A stretch of 64,000 bases of DNA, taken from NCBI RefSeq assembly GCF_019396385.1, contig NZ_JAHKRN010000035.1, positions 33,015-97,014 on the forward strand, given 5' to 3'. The first letter of the stretch is position 1, and every line of letters begins with the position of its first letter. Both the position numbers and the translations under genes were made by a program. This DNA is from Nonomuraea harbinensis (lineage in GTDB: Bacteria; Actinomycetota; Actinomycetes; Streptosporangiales; Streptosporangiaceae). The notes beneath the pieces are model-generated. The model was not told the DNA's origin, did no database searches, and worked only from the letters and a program-made list of their open reading frames with translations. Shown one piece after another: positions 52,767 through 60,993 of this stretch.

Positions 52767-53443
52767 ACGACTCAGAAGAGATGGTCCTGCCCCTGGTGGT
52801 GCGGATCGAACGTGCCGGCCCGCCCGAGCGCGCCGACGCCCTTGAGGCCGCCGCCATGGCGGTGCTCTCCCTGCTCGACGACCCGGGGGAGTGGGCCGGG
52901 GAGCTGCGCGCCTGGCAGGCGGGCCGGATCCGCAAGGTGGTGCGGCGGGCCAGGGGCGCGGAGTGGCGGCGGGCCGTCGCGCTGCCCGGCCGCACGATCG
53001 AGCACCGCACCGCCGAGGTGCGCGTGCACCCGCCCGTCCCGCTCGACGCCTGGCCCAGGGACCTGGCAAGACTGCAGGTGTCGGGCACCGAGCTGGCCGA
53101 CACCGGCGAGCCGGGCCCGGCCACCCCGCCGGTCCTCTGGGAGAACCCCGCCCTGCGCATGTCCGCGGGCAAGGCCATGGCGCAGGCGGGGCACGCCGCC
53201 CAGCTCGCCTGGTGGGCCAGCGACGCCGCCGGACGCGCCGCCTGGCGGGCGCGGGGTCTCACGGTGTCCGTGCGCACCGCCCGGCCCGCAGTCTTCTCGG
53301 CGAAGGTGGACGAGGGGCTGCCGGTGGTGCGCGACGCCGGGTTCACCGAGATCGAGCCCGGCTCGTGCACCTTCGTGGCCGACGCGCCCTGGCTCGGCGG
53401 AGACCGGATCGGACCCCGAGTCCCACCTGTTACACCAACCTGA
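52763..53443 (+). CDS. PTH2-family peptidyl-tRNA hydrolase-like protein
   Basis: The 226-residue protein has a C-terminal domain of the archaeal/eukaryotic Pth2 type, with RMSAGKAMAQAGHAAQLAWW near residue 135, which carries the catalytic Lys, Gln and His pattern, and a later FTEIEPGSCTFVADAP matching the T-x-x-xxG-T region. The first 120 residues are an added helical region with the basic stretch RIRKVVRRARGAEWRR, possibly for RNA contact. It would cleave peptidyl-tRNA or N-blocked aminoacyl-tRNA. Bacteria normally use Pth1, so this is an accessory enzyme. The ATG overlaps the MFS stop (ATGA). Confidence 0.8.
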   Translation: MNDSEEMVLPLVVRIERAGPPERADALEAAAMAVLSLLDDPGEWAGELRAWQAGRIRKVVRRARGAEWRRAVALPGRTIEHRTAEVRVHPPVPLDAWPRDLARLQVSGTELADTGEPGPATPPVLWENPALRMSAGKAMAQAGHAAQLAWWASDAAGRAAWRARGLTVSVRTARPAVFSAKVDEGLPVVRDAGFTEIEPGSCTFVADAPWLGGDRIGPRVPPVTPT

Positions 53444-53538
53444 GATGACACTTCGGTAGCAATCGCCCGCAGATGGGTCGGTTTTGTCGTACGCTCCGGT
53501 TCGTGCTCGATGGGGTTGATGAGACCAGAGGTTCCCGC

Positions 53539-54456
53539 GTGAGAACCGAAGACCGCCCGGGAATCCCTGCCTCGCCGCCCAGACGCTCCCGCATCGGAGA
53601 CATCCGGATGGGGGCGATCTACCGGGGACTCGCCGTGGTCGCGGCGGTGGCGGTCGCCGCCGTCGGGGTGGTCCTGGCGCTTCCCTCGCGGCCGGACGAG
53701 ACCGGCGCCCGGCCGGTCGCCGCGCCATCGGCCGTGCCCGTCTCGTCCGGCCCGCCCACCGCCGAAGCCACCGCCGAAGCCACCGTCGGCGCCACTGTGG
53801 GCGCCACCGTCGAGGCCACCGCGGGGCCGACCGCGGAGGCCACCGTCGAGCCCGCCTCGGGCGTCTCGGGCGACGATCCGGCGCCGCGCCCCACTCCCAC
53901 CCCCGGCACGTCGCTCGCGCCCGGCTACACCGCGATGGAGGCCCTGTACGCGGACGAGCGCCTGCCCCGCCTGCCCGCCAAGGTCAAGCGGCTGAAGCTG
54001 CCCCGCGCCGGCAAGAGCGTCATCAAGGACAAGCGCACCGGCCTGGCCGTGCCCAACCTGCCCAAGCCCTGGAAGTCGTACGGACCGGCCCCGTTCACCA
54101 GCCGGCAGGTGCTGCCCAAGCCGAGCAAGGGCCCGCGCGGCATGCTGGTCAGCTGCCCGGTGCCGATCGAGGCGCAGAAGTCCGACCGCGACACCGCCCT
54201 GCTGGCCGCCCGGTGGACGCTCAACCACCACCCCGAGGGCTCCAAGATCCGCTGGCTCGGCTCACAGCGGATCAAGGACGGCTGGACGCTGCTCTACCAG
54301 GTCACGTACGGCAAGCGCAGCTCCCGCGCGGCCGTGATGGTCGTGGACGGCGGAATGAGCAAGCCGGGACTGGTGTTCATCACAGTGCCGGACACGCAAC
54401 GCAACAGGTGGCGCGACATTCCTCACGCGATCGCCGGGGTGCGCGTCCTACGCTGA
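53539..54456 (+). CDS. Membrane-anchored Thr/Ala-repeat protein of unknown function
   Basis: The 305-residue protein has a cytoplasmic tail of about 24 residues, one membrane helix (LAVVAAVAVAAVGVVLAL), a 35-residue low-complexity stalk of tetrapeptide-like repeats (EATA, EATV, GATV) and a basic extracytoplasmic domain (about 135-305). That domain has KVKRLKLPRAGKSVIKDKRT and TLLYQVTYGKRSSRAAVMVV. No known family was recognised. The GTG at 53539 has AGAGG upstream; a start at 53473 would need a longer untypical tail. FtsH follows closely, but a link is not shown. Confidence 0.65.
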   Translation: MRTEDRPGIPASPPRRSRIGDIRMGAIYRGLAVVAAVAVAAVGVVLALPSRPDETGARPVAAPSAVPVSSGPPTAEATAEATVGATVGATVEATAGPTAEATVEPASGVSGDDPAPRPTPTPGTSLAPGYTAMEALYADERLPRLPAKVKRLKLPRAGKSVIKDKRTGLAVPNLPKPWKSYGPAPFTSRQVLPKPSKGPRGMLVSCPVPIEAQKSDRDTALLAARWTLNHHPEGSKIRWLGSQRIKDGWTLLYQVTYGKRSSRAAVMVVDGGMSKPGLVFITVPDTQRNRWRDIPHAIAGVRVLR

Positions 54457-54494
54457 GATCATGAAGGGCGGCGATTTTGGGGAGTGACGACGCC

Positions 54495-56438
54495 GTGGAA
54501 CGCTCTGGGGCGCCGCGATCATCGGAGAACGGCAAGACCAAGCGACCGTGGCGGGCCGAAGGGCTCCCCGGCACCCCCGGAGGCCGCCCCAAGATCAACT
54601 GGTGGCGGTTCGTGGCCACCCTGCTGGCCGTCTACGCCGTGTTCTTCCTGGTGTCGTCGTTCTTCGACAGCGGCGAGAGGGAGACGATCTCCTACACCCA
54701 GTTCACCCAGCAGGTGACCGCCAAGAACGTCAAGGAGATCTACGCCACCGGCCTGTCGGTGGAGGGCCAGCTCAAGTCGGCGGCCAACGACCCCGACAGC
54801 GGCAACCAGTCCTACACCGAGTTCCGCACCGAGATCCCCACCTTCGCCGACACCGACCAGCTCTCCCAGCAGCTGCAGACCGCCGCGGTGGAGATCAGGG
54901 CCGAGCCGCTCAGCACGGGCCGGGGCTTCTTCCTCAACCTGCTGCTGGCGTTCTTCCCCGTGCTGCTCCTGGCCGGCCTGTGGATCTGGATCATGCGGCG
55001 CGGCGCGGGCATGATGGGCGGCGGAGTCGGCGGCCTCGGCAAGTCGAAGGCCGCCAAGCCGGTCGAGGCGGGCAAGGTGCGCGTCACGTTCGACGACGTG
55101 GCCGGCATCGACGAGGTGGAGAACGAACTCGTCGAGATCGTCGACTACCTCAAGGACCCGGCCAAGTACCGCAGGCTCGGCGCCAAGCTGCCCAAGGGCG
55201 TGCTGCTCGCCGGCCCGCCGGGCACCGGCAAGACGCTGCTGGCCAGGGCCGTGGCCGGTGAGGCGAACGTGCCGTTCTTCTCGGCCAGCGCCTCCGAGTT
55301 CATCGAGATGATCGTCGGCGTCGGCGCCTCCCGCGTACGCGACCTGTTCGAGGAGGCGCGCAAGGTCGCGCCGTCGATCGTGTTCATCGACGAGATCGAC
55401 GCCATCGGGCGCGCCCGCGGCGGCGCGGGCGGCATCGGCGGCCACGACGAGCGCGAGCAGACGCTCAACCAGATCCTCACCGAGATGGACGGCTTCTCCG
55501 GCGTCGAGGGCGTCATCGTCATCGGCGCCACCAACCGGCCCGAGGTCCTCGACCAGGCGCTGCTGCGCCCCGGCCGGTTCGACCGTACGGTGCAGGTCGG
55601 GCTGCCCGACGCGGCCGGCCGCGCGGCGATACTCGGCGTGCACACCCGGGGCGTGCCGCTGGAGGCGGACGTAAGCGCCGACCGGATCGCCAAGACCACG
55701 CCCGGTATGACCGGCGCCGACCTGGCCAACCTCGTCAACGAGGCGGCGCTGCTCGCCGCCAAGCGCGGCAAGGAGAAGGTCGGCACGGCCGACTTCGCCG
55801 ACGCGCTGGAGAAGCTGCAGCTCGGCGCCGCCCGCAGCATCGTCATGCCGGAGGAGGAGCGGGTCAGGACCGCCTACCACGAGGCCGGTCACGCCCTGCT
55901 CGGCATGCTGCTGCCGGGCGCCGACCCGGTCAGGAAGATCTCCATCATCCCGCGCGGCCGGGCGCTCGGCGTCACCCTCTCCACGCCCGAGACCGACCGC
56001 TACGCCTACGACGAGCGCTACCTGCGCGGCCGCATCACGGGCGCGCTCGGCGGCATGGCGGCCGAGGACGTGATCTACGGCGTCATCACCACCGGCGCCG
56101 AGAGCGACCTCGAACAGGTCACCATGATCGCCCGCGGCATGGTGGGCCGCTGGGGCATGTCGCAGAAGGTCGGCCCGCTCACGATCCTGTCCAACGACGG
56201 CCAGCAGCCGCAGGCCTCGCCCGCCACGCTCGCCATCGTGGACGAGGAGGCGCGGCGGATCGTGGACGAGTGCTATGACGACGCCGTCCGCATCCTGCGC
56301 GAGAACCGAGCCAAGCTCGAAGGCATCGTGGCCGCCCTCCTGGAGCACGAGACGCTCGACGAGGACAGCGCCTACACCGCCGCCGGGCTGCGGGAACCCG
56401 TCCTCGACGCCGAGCCCGGGGAGTTGGCCAAAAGTTAG
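54495..56438 (+). CDS. ftsH: ATP-dependent zinc metalloprotease FtsH (short form)
   Basis: The 647-residue AAA protease is anchored by two membrane helices (about 38-57 and 147-166) around a small extracytoplasmic domain. Walker A GPPGTGKTLLARA lies near 240, Walker B IVFIDEIDAIG follows, and the arginine-finger region is RPGRFDRTVQVG. The zinc site HEAGH is near 460 with the third ligand in GAESDLEQVT. It degrades misfolded membrane proteins. It lacks the long C-terminal tail of many actinobacterial FtsH proteins (about 750 residues) and may be a paralogue. GTG 54495 has GGGGAG about 10 nt upstream; TTG 54477 is an in-frame alternative. Confidence 0.94.
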   Translation: MERSGAPRSSENGKTKRPWRAEGLPGTPGGRPKINWWRFVATLLAVYAVFFLVSSFFDSGERETISYTQFTQQVTAKNVKEIYATGLSVEGQLKSAANDPDSGNQSYTEFRTEIPTFADTDQLSQQLQTAAVEIRAEPLSTGRGFFLNLLLAFFPVLLLAGLWIWIMRRGAGMMGGGVGGLGKSKAAKPVEAGKVRVTFDDVAGIDEVENELVEIVDYLKDPAKYRRLGAKLPKGVLLAGPPGTGKTLLARAVAGEANVPFFSASASEFIEMIVGVGASRVRDLFEEARKVAPSIVFIDEIDAIGRARGGAGGIGGHDEREQTLNQILTEMDGFSGVEGVIVIGATNRPEVLDQALLRPGRFDRTVQVGLPDAAGRAAILGVHTRGVPLEADVSADRIAKTTPGMTGADLANLVNEAALLAAKRGKEKVGTADFADALEKLQLGAARSIVMPEEERVRTAYHEAGHALLGMLLPGADPVRKISIIPRGRALGVTLSTPETDRYAYDERYLRGRITGALGGMAAEDVIYGVITTGAESDLEQVTMIARGMVGRWGMSQKVGPLTILSNDGQQPQASPATLAIVDEEARRIVDECYDDAVRILRENRAKLEGIVAALLEHETLDEDSAYTAAGLREPVLDAEPGELAKS

Positions 56439-56441
56439 GAC

Positions 56442-56463
56442 GCCCCCGGACTTAACCGGGGGC
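56442..56463 (+). terminator. Terminator-like hairpin after ftsH
   Basis: GCCCCCGG and CCGGGGGC form a perfect 8-bp stem with loop ACTTAA, 3 nt after the ftsH stop. There is no U-tract. Confidence 0.6.
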
Positions 56464-56505
56464 CGGGCGGGGAAGGTCTCCCGGACGAGGATCAGGGGGA
56501 CTGCC

Positions 56506-57054
56506 GTGAGACTGACCGACCGGCTGCTCGCCGAACTCGGCGATCCCGGCCTGGAGCAGATCGGCGGGATGCTGGCGACCGACGCCGGCAGGGCCCGCGA
56601 CGCGATCGCGGCCGCCTCCGGGATGATCGTCGGCGGCATGGCCCGCGACGCCGAGCACCCTGACGGAGCCGAGGCCCTGCGCGCCGCGCTCGACGAGCAC
56701 ACCGACGCCGACCCGTTCAACGGGGACGTCGCCTCCCTGGCCCGCGACGGCCAGAACATCCTCGCGCACGTGCTCGGCGGCCAGGGCACCGAGACCGTCG
56801 CGTACGGGCTGGCCCGGCTGTCCGGCCTCGACCCGGGCGCCGTCATGCGGCTGCTGGCGCTGCTCGCGCCCATGGTGATGTCCCTGCTCGCCATCCGGGC
56901 GGGGGAGCTCGACATGACCACCGAGGAGATGGCCGCCGAGCTGGCCCGCGAGCGCGCCACCCTGCCCGACGAACTGGCCGCCCTCCTCGCCGACGCCTTC
57001 GGCGACCTGCCCGAGCCGCACACCACCAGGGGCGCGCGGGGCCCCGCCTGGTGA
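56506..57054 (+). CDS. DUF937 family protein
   Basis: The 182-residue helical protein resembles DUF937/YidB-like proteins: LLAELGDPGLEQIGGMLATD at the start, AHVLGGQGTETVAYGLARLSGL in the middle (core GGQGTETVAYGLA) and VMRLLALLAPMVMSLLAIR near the C-terminus. The function of the family is unknown. GTG 56506 has AGGGGGA 5 nt upstream, in contrast with the weak upstream alternatives. Maf follows 16 bp later on the same strand. Confidence 0.75.
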   Translation: MRLTDRLLAELGDPGLEQIGGMLATDAGRARDAIAAASGMIVGGMARDAEHPDGAEALRAALDEHTDADPFNGDVASLARDGQNILAHVLGGQGTETVAYGLARLSGLDPGAVMRLLALLAPMVMSLLAIRAGELDMTTEEMAAELARERATLPDELAALLADAFGDLPEPHTTRGARGPAW

Positions 57055-57070
57055 CGGGTAAGCTGGTCCG

Positions 57071-57652
57071 GTGATCGTTCTGGCCTCAGCGTCCGCCGCC
57101 CGCCTGGCCCTGCTGCGCAACGCGGGCCTCGACCCCAAAGTGATCGTGAGCGGGGTCGACGAAGACGCGTTCAGCGCTCACACCCCCGCCGCGCTCAGCC
57201 TCGTCCTGGCCAAGGCCAAGGCCGAGGCGGTCGCCGCCGGGCTGGGCGACGGCCTGGTCATCGGCTGCGACTCCATCCTGGAGCTCGACGGCCGCCCCTA
57301 CGGCAAGCCCGCCACCCAGGAGGAGGCGCTCGACCGCTGGCGGATCATGCGCGGCCGCACCGGGCGGCTCGTCACCGGCCACTGCGTGATCGACGTGGCG
57401 GCGGGCAGGCAGGTCGCCGAGACCGCGACCACCGTCGTCCACTTCGGCAGCCCCTCCGAGGAGGAGATCGCCGCCTACGTCGGCACCGGCGAGCCGCTCA
57501 GCCTCGCCGGCGCGTTCAGCGTCGAAGGGCGCGGCGGCTGGTTCGTCGAGGGCATCGAGGGCGACCACGGCACCGTGCTGGGCATCTCGCTGCCGCTGCT
57601 GCGCGAGCTTTTCGACGAGCTGGGTTACGCGGTCACCTCGTTCTGGCGCTAG
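57071..57652 (+). CDS. maf: Maf-like nucleotide pyrophosphatase
   Basis: The 193-residue protein belongs to the Maf/HAM1-like pyrophosphatases, which hydrolyse non-canonical or unneeded nucleoside triphosphates. It has the N-terminal VLASASAARLALLRNAGL, the VIGCDSILELDGRPYGKP region with the catalytic Asp, and EGRGGWFVEGIEGDHGTVLGI near the end (core GWFVEGIEGDHGTVLG). In the first motif the usual SPRR is SAAR. The start is the GTG at 57071, 16 bp after DUF937. The EI24 gene follows 10 bp later. Confidence 0.9.
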   Translation: MIVLASASAARLALLRNAGLDPKVIVSGVDEDAFSAHTPAALSLVLAKAKAEAVAAGLGDGLVIGCDSILELDGRPYGKPATQEEALDRWRIMRGRTGRLVTGHCVIDVAAGRQVAETATTVVHFGSPSEEEIAAYVGTGEPLSLAGAFSVEGRGGWFVEGIEGDHGTVLGISLPLLRELFDELGYAVTSFWR

Positions 57653-57662
57653 CCTGCCGGAC

Positions 57663-58391
57663 ATGCGATCGCTGCGCGACTTCGGCTCCGGTGTCGGCTT
57701 TTTCCTGCGAGGCGTGGGCTGGGTGGCGAGGAACGGCCGGTGGTGGCTGTTCGGGCTCATCCCGGCGGTGATCGCGTTCGCCGTCTACGTGGTGGCGCTG
57801 ATCCTGCTCGGCACCAACGCGATGAGCCTCGCCGAGTTCATGACCCCGTTCGCCGACTCGTGGTCCTGGGCCCAGGCGTTCCGGGTGACGGTCGCGATCG
57901 CGCTGTTCCTCGGCGGGCTGGCGCTGGCGGTGGTGACCTTCGCGGCGATCACCCTCACCATCGGGGAGCCGTTCTACGAGAAGCTCTCCGCCAAGGTCGA
58001 CGGCGTCGAGGAGGCCGACGGGCAGCCCTGGTGGCGCACCCTGCCGCGGTCCGTCAAGGACAGCCTGGTGACGCTGATGTTCGTGCTGATGTTCACCGTG
58101 CCGCTGTTCTTCCTCGGCTTCGTGCCCGTGCTCGGGCAGACCGTGGTGCCGGTGCTCGGGGCGGCCGTCTCGGGCTTCTTCCTGACGGTCGAGCTGAGCA
58201 CGCTCGGCATGGAACGGCGCGGGCTGCTCCGCAAGGACCGCTTCCGCCTGCTGCGCGGCAACCTGCCCGTGACGCTCGGCTTCGGCGTGGCCGTGTTCCT
58301 GCTCTTCATGGTGCCGCTGGTGGCGGTCGTGGCGATGCCGGCGGCGGTCGCGGGCGCCGCGCTCATGGTACGGGAGCGCCTCGCCCCGTAG
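57663..58391 (+). CDS. EI24/CysZ-like membrane protein
   Basis: The 242-residue protein has four to six membrane segments and fits the EI24 domain family, which includes CysZ-type sulfate permeases. The signature region is FAAITLTIGEPFYEKLSAKV, followed by WWRTLPRSVKDSLVTLMFVL and FLGFVPVLGQTVVPVLGAAV. In actinomycetes such genes are often near maf or ftsH, with unknown roles in transport. The ATG at 57663 is 10 bp after maf. Its stop lies at the first of three DnaA-box-like sites. Confidence 0.85.
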   Translation: MRSLRDFGSGVGFFLRGVGWVARNGRWWLFGLIPAVIAFAVYVVALILLGTNAMSLAEFMTPFADSWSWAQAFRVTVAIALFLGGLALAVVTFAAITLTIGEPFYEKLSAKVDGVEEADGQPWWRTLPRSVKDSLVTLMFVLMFTVPLFFLGFVPVLGQTVVPVLGAAVSGFFLTVELSTLGMERRGLLRKDRFRLLRGNLPVTLGFGVAVFLLFMVPLVAVVAMPAAVAGAALMVRERLAP

Positions 58392-58505
58392 TCCACAGGC
58401 GGCGCCGCTCATCCGCAGAACCGGTTGGCGGCGCTTCCCCCTCAGATCCACAGGCGGTCGGCCGCGGTGCTGCTTGTCCACAGAACCTGTTATCGGCGCC
58501 TTCCC
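58389..58505. repeat. Duplicated block with three DnaA-box-like sites
   Basis: Two imperfect copies of a 55-60-bp unit lie between EI24 and DUF4192. Each starts TCCACAGGCGG and ends with TCCRCAGAACCKGTT followed by a CGGCGCYTTCCC tract. TAGTCCACA (58389), AGATCCACA (58444) and TTGTCCACA (58474) resemble DnaA boxes; the last is a perfect match to the actinobacterial consensus. Confidence 0.7.
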
Positions 58506-58535
58506 GGGGCCCGGCGCGCGGCACGCTCTGTGCCC

Positions 58536-59846
58536 ATGACGACCGACATCTCCGCCACCTGCCTCACCCTCACCAGCCCGGCCGACATCCTCGCCGCCGT
58601 GCCCTACCTCGTCGGCTTCCACCCGGCCGACAGCCTCATCGTGGTCGGCCTGGCCCAGAGCCGGGCCAAGGTGGCCGCCCGCTGGAACGTCCCCATGCCG
58701 CCGGGCACCCTCGCCCCCCTGACCGCGCTGTTCCAACGCGAGGAGGTGTCCCAGGTGGTCGTCGTCGGCTACGGCCCCGGAGAGGCCGTCACCCCCGCCG
58801 TCGACGAGGCCACCGCGATCGCCGCCGGGGCGGGCGTCGAGGTGGCGGAAGCACTGCGCGCCCACGACGGCCGCTACTGGTCCTACGTGTGCGACAGCGC
58901 CACCTGCTGCCCGCCGGAAGGCACCCCGTACGACCCGCGGAGCAGCCGCGTGGCCGCCGAGGCCACCGTCCGCGGCCTCGTCGCCCTCCCCGACCGCCAG
59001 ACCCTCCAACGCACCATCGCCCCGGCCACCGGCCCCGTACGTCTCGCGATGCGCCGCGCGACAGCCGACGCGATCCACACCCTGCGCACAGCCCTCACCA
59101 CGACCTCCGGCGGCGCGGTCTCCGCTGCTCATCCTGTCTCTGATGGCGCGGTCTCCGCTGAGGCTGGCGCTTGCGGCGTCGGGGCCGGGGCCGCCTCTGA
59201 CGTCGCCGTTCCCGAGTCCGCCTCCGGCGTGCCCCGTGTTTCTGGTGGCGCCGTCTCTGCCTCTGATGAATTCGCCGGGGTGTTCGTGGCCGAAGGGCTC
59301 GCACGGGTCCGGGCGGCTCTGGCGCGTGCCGGCGCTGGTGACCGGCTCGATGACGCCGAGGCCGCGAGGCTGGGCCTCGCCCTCGCGGTCATCAGGGTTC
59401 GGGACGAAGCCTGGACTCTGATGGACGACTCCCACATCGGCCTGTGGAAGGACCTCACGCGTCGGCTGGAGCCCGCCTTCATTCCTCCGGTGGCGTCCCT
59501 TCTGGCCATGGCAGGGTGGCGGGCCGGTGACAGCATTCTGGCCACGATCGCTCTGGAGCGGGCCCTGGCGATCGACCCTCATTACTCGATGGCCAACCTG
59601 CTCATGCACGCCCTGCAACACCTGCTGCCGCCGGCCGTCCTCGATGGCCGGATGCCCGCCCCTGACGAACTCGACGCCGCGATGGGGGTACCCAGGGCGT
59701 CCTGGCTCCAGCCCCTCCTCGCCCTGATCGAGCACCATCCCGAGCCAGATGCGCTCCAGGCGGGCGATCTCGGCCCGTCCGCCTTCCCGAGTGACACGGG
59801 GTCCGGCCCCGGTGCTCCGGACCTCGCGGATGAGAGGACCACATGA
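58536..59846 (+). CDS. DUF4192 family protein
   Basis: The 436-residue protein matches DUF4192, a family found across actinobacteria: TLTSPADILAAVPYLVGFHP at the start, SLIVVGL, VVVVGYGPGEAVTPAVDEA and DGRYWSYVCDSATCCPPEGTP with its Cys pair, then PVASLLAMAGWRAGDSILAT and IALERALAIDPHYSMANLL in a C-terminal helical part. A low-complexity insert of about 55 residues with three GAVS repeats (residues 190-245) splits the protein. The function is unknown. The ATG at 58536 has no clear ribosome site. It sits downstream of the duplicated DnaA-box-like block. Confidence 0.86.
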   Translation: MTTDISATCLTLTSPADILAAVPYLVGFHPADSLIVVGLAQSRAKVAARWNVPMPPGTLAPLTALFQREEVSQVVVVGYGPGEAVTPAVDEATAIAAGAGVEVAEALRAHDGRYWSYVCDSATCCPPEGTPYDPRSSRVAAEATVRGLVALPDRQTLQRTIAPATGPVRLAMRRATADAIHTLRTALTTTSGGAVSAAHPVSDGAVSAEAGACGVGAGAASDVAVPESASGVPRVSGGAVSASDEFAGVFVAEGLARVRAALARAGAGDRLDDAEAARLGLALAVIRVRDEAWTLMDDSHIGLWKDLTRRLEPAFIPPVASLLAMAGWRAGDSILATIALERALAIDPHYSMANLLMHALQHLLPPAVLDGRMPAPDELDAAMGVPRASWLQPLLALIEHHPEPDALQAGDLGPSAFPSDTGSGPGAPDLADERTT

Positions 59847-59921
59847 CGGTGCCGTGGGTTTGCGTCCTCGCCCAGTGAAGGGACACACAGCGGTGCTTTC
59901 GCCGGTCGAGGTCATTGGGGG

Positions 59922-60218
59922 GTGTCTCAGCGAGTCCCGGGTGGTCCGACGATGTCTACGCGTCGTGCGGGGTGTGCCTGTTCGCGTAGTTCGCGGGATG
60001 GTTTATCAGCCTGTCCGCGTGGTTCGGGATGTCTACCCCAGCAGCGTCGTGCGGGTGTGCCTGCCTGAGTGGTTCGCGAGGTGGTGTCTCAGCCTGTCCC
60101 AGGTGGTTCGGGCGATGTCTACGCCCTTCAGGATCGTGCCGGGAGATGTCTACGCCTGTCAGGATCGTGCCGGGCAATGTATACGTCCGTCAGGATCGTG
60201 CCGGGTGATGCCTCAGCC
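59922..60218. repeat. Nested tandem repeats: about 82-bp units then 31-bp units
   Basis: Two long units (59922-60000, 60001-60083) and a short third (60084-60125) share the order TCAGC-GTCC-GGTGGT-CG, then GATGTCTAC, then CGTCGTGCGG and GTGTGCCTG. They are followed by three exact-length 31-bp units at 60126, 60157 and 60188 with the shared core TCAGGATCGTGCCGGG. The copies have drifted, so the array is not recent. Confidence 0.8.
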
Positions 60219-60243
60219 CGTCTCTGGGCGGTGCCCCGCCAAG

Positions 60244-60260
60244 TGAGATCAACGATCTCA
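60244..60260. repeat. Perfect inverted repeat TGAGATC-AAC-GATCTCA
   Basis: The 7-bp arms are fully complementary around a 3-bp centre, just after the tandem array. It may be a protein-binding site; there is no U-tract for a terminator. Confidence 0.6.
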
Positions 60261-60508
60261 TCGTGCGTGACCTACCTGGGCGAACAGGGCTGTGCGGGTG
60301 AAGGATCGCACCGCCCTACGGGACGCTACCCGGCCAGAGTGGGTCTTCAAGGACGGTGGGGTGAGTGCTTCTGCTGAGGCGGCCAGGGTGGTGGCTCAGA
60401 CGGCGGGGTGACAGTTCGGGTGGGCTACCGGGGTGGGGTGTCTTCGTCCGGCTGGGTGGCGGCGGGCCGGCAGGTCGGTGTGCCATGCTCTCGTCGCGCC
60501 GGGTGGCG

Positions 60509-60856
60509 CTAGAGCTGTTCGCCTCCTTCGCGCTTGCGGCGCTCGTTGTAGCTGCGCATGCGCTGTGGATAGCCGGTCAGCTGGACGTCATACACCGGCA
60601 ACGCCAGGTCACGGGCCACCTTGTGGATCACCGCGGGTGATCCGACCCTGCGCCGGGTCCACTCGCCGTCGTCGGCTACCGCGACCGCGGTGGTGTCCGT
60701 CGCGAAGGTCTCGGGCTCGACGTAGAACTCGACGCCGCGCCGCGACTTGGCGAAGGCGATGAGCGCTTCGATGTCGGCGTCGGTGGCCTCGCGATCGAAC
60801 TTCGCGATCTTTTTGCCACGCAGCCGCCGGAGGCCGTAGCGATCTCGCCATCTCAT
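60509..60856 (-). CDS. Small conserved hypothetical protein
   Basis: The 115-residue protein begins with a very basic segment (RDRYGLRRLRGKKIAKFDRE). A mixed alpha/beta region follows (ADIEALIAFAKSRRGVEFYV; TTAVAVADDGEWTRRRVGSP) and it ends with RMRSYNERRKREGG. Codon use fits a real gene and AAAAGGA lies 4 nt before the ATG. I do not recognise a named family. The basic ends suggest nucleic-acid contact, which is only inference. It diverges from the DUF1707 gene with a 137-bp gap. Confidence 0.65.
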   Translation of the reverse strand: MRWRDRYGLRRLRGKKIAKFDREATDADIEALIAFAKSRRGVEFYVEPETFATDTTAVAVADDGEWTRRRVGSPAVIHKVARDLALPVYDVQLTGYPQRMRSYNERRKREGGEQL

Positions 60857-60993
60857 GAGTCCTTTTTATACCGTCAAACGCTTCGGCGCGTCGGGGAAGA
60901 TCTCGGGGATACATCCGGGATTCTCCCGATGCCCACGACCACCCCCGGTCGAGCAGTATGGGAAGAGACCGTTCGTATCCCGTAGGGAGAGGC

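Larger units (their letters stand above)
59847..60508. other. 660-bp non-coding stretch with nested tandem repeats
   Basis: No reading frame here has convincing codon use or homology. The stretch holds the tandem repeats at 59922-60218 and a perfect small inverted repeat at 60244-60260. The remaining part, 60261-60508, shows nothing I can name. Confidence 0.7.

Noticed and set aside
58389..58505. The DnaA-box cluster as the chromosomal origin
   Set aside because: Only three boxes are present and dnaA, dnaN, recF, gyrB or rpmH are not nearby.
60126..60218. Three 31-bp units as a possible CRISPR array
   Set aside because: The units abut with no spacers between them, and no cas gene is in the window.
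59749..60246. A 165-codon frame running across the tandem repeats
   Set aside because: Its protein repeats only reflect the DNA repeats, its start lies inside DUF4192, and its codon use is not like a gene.
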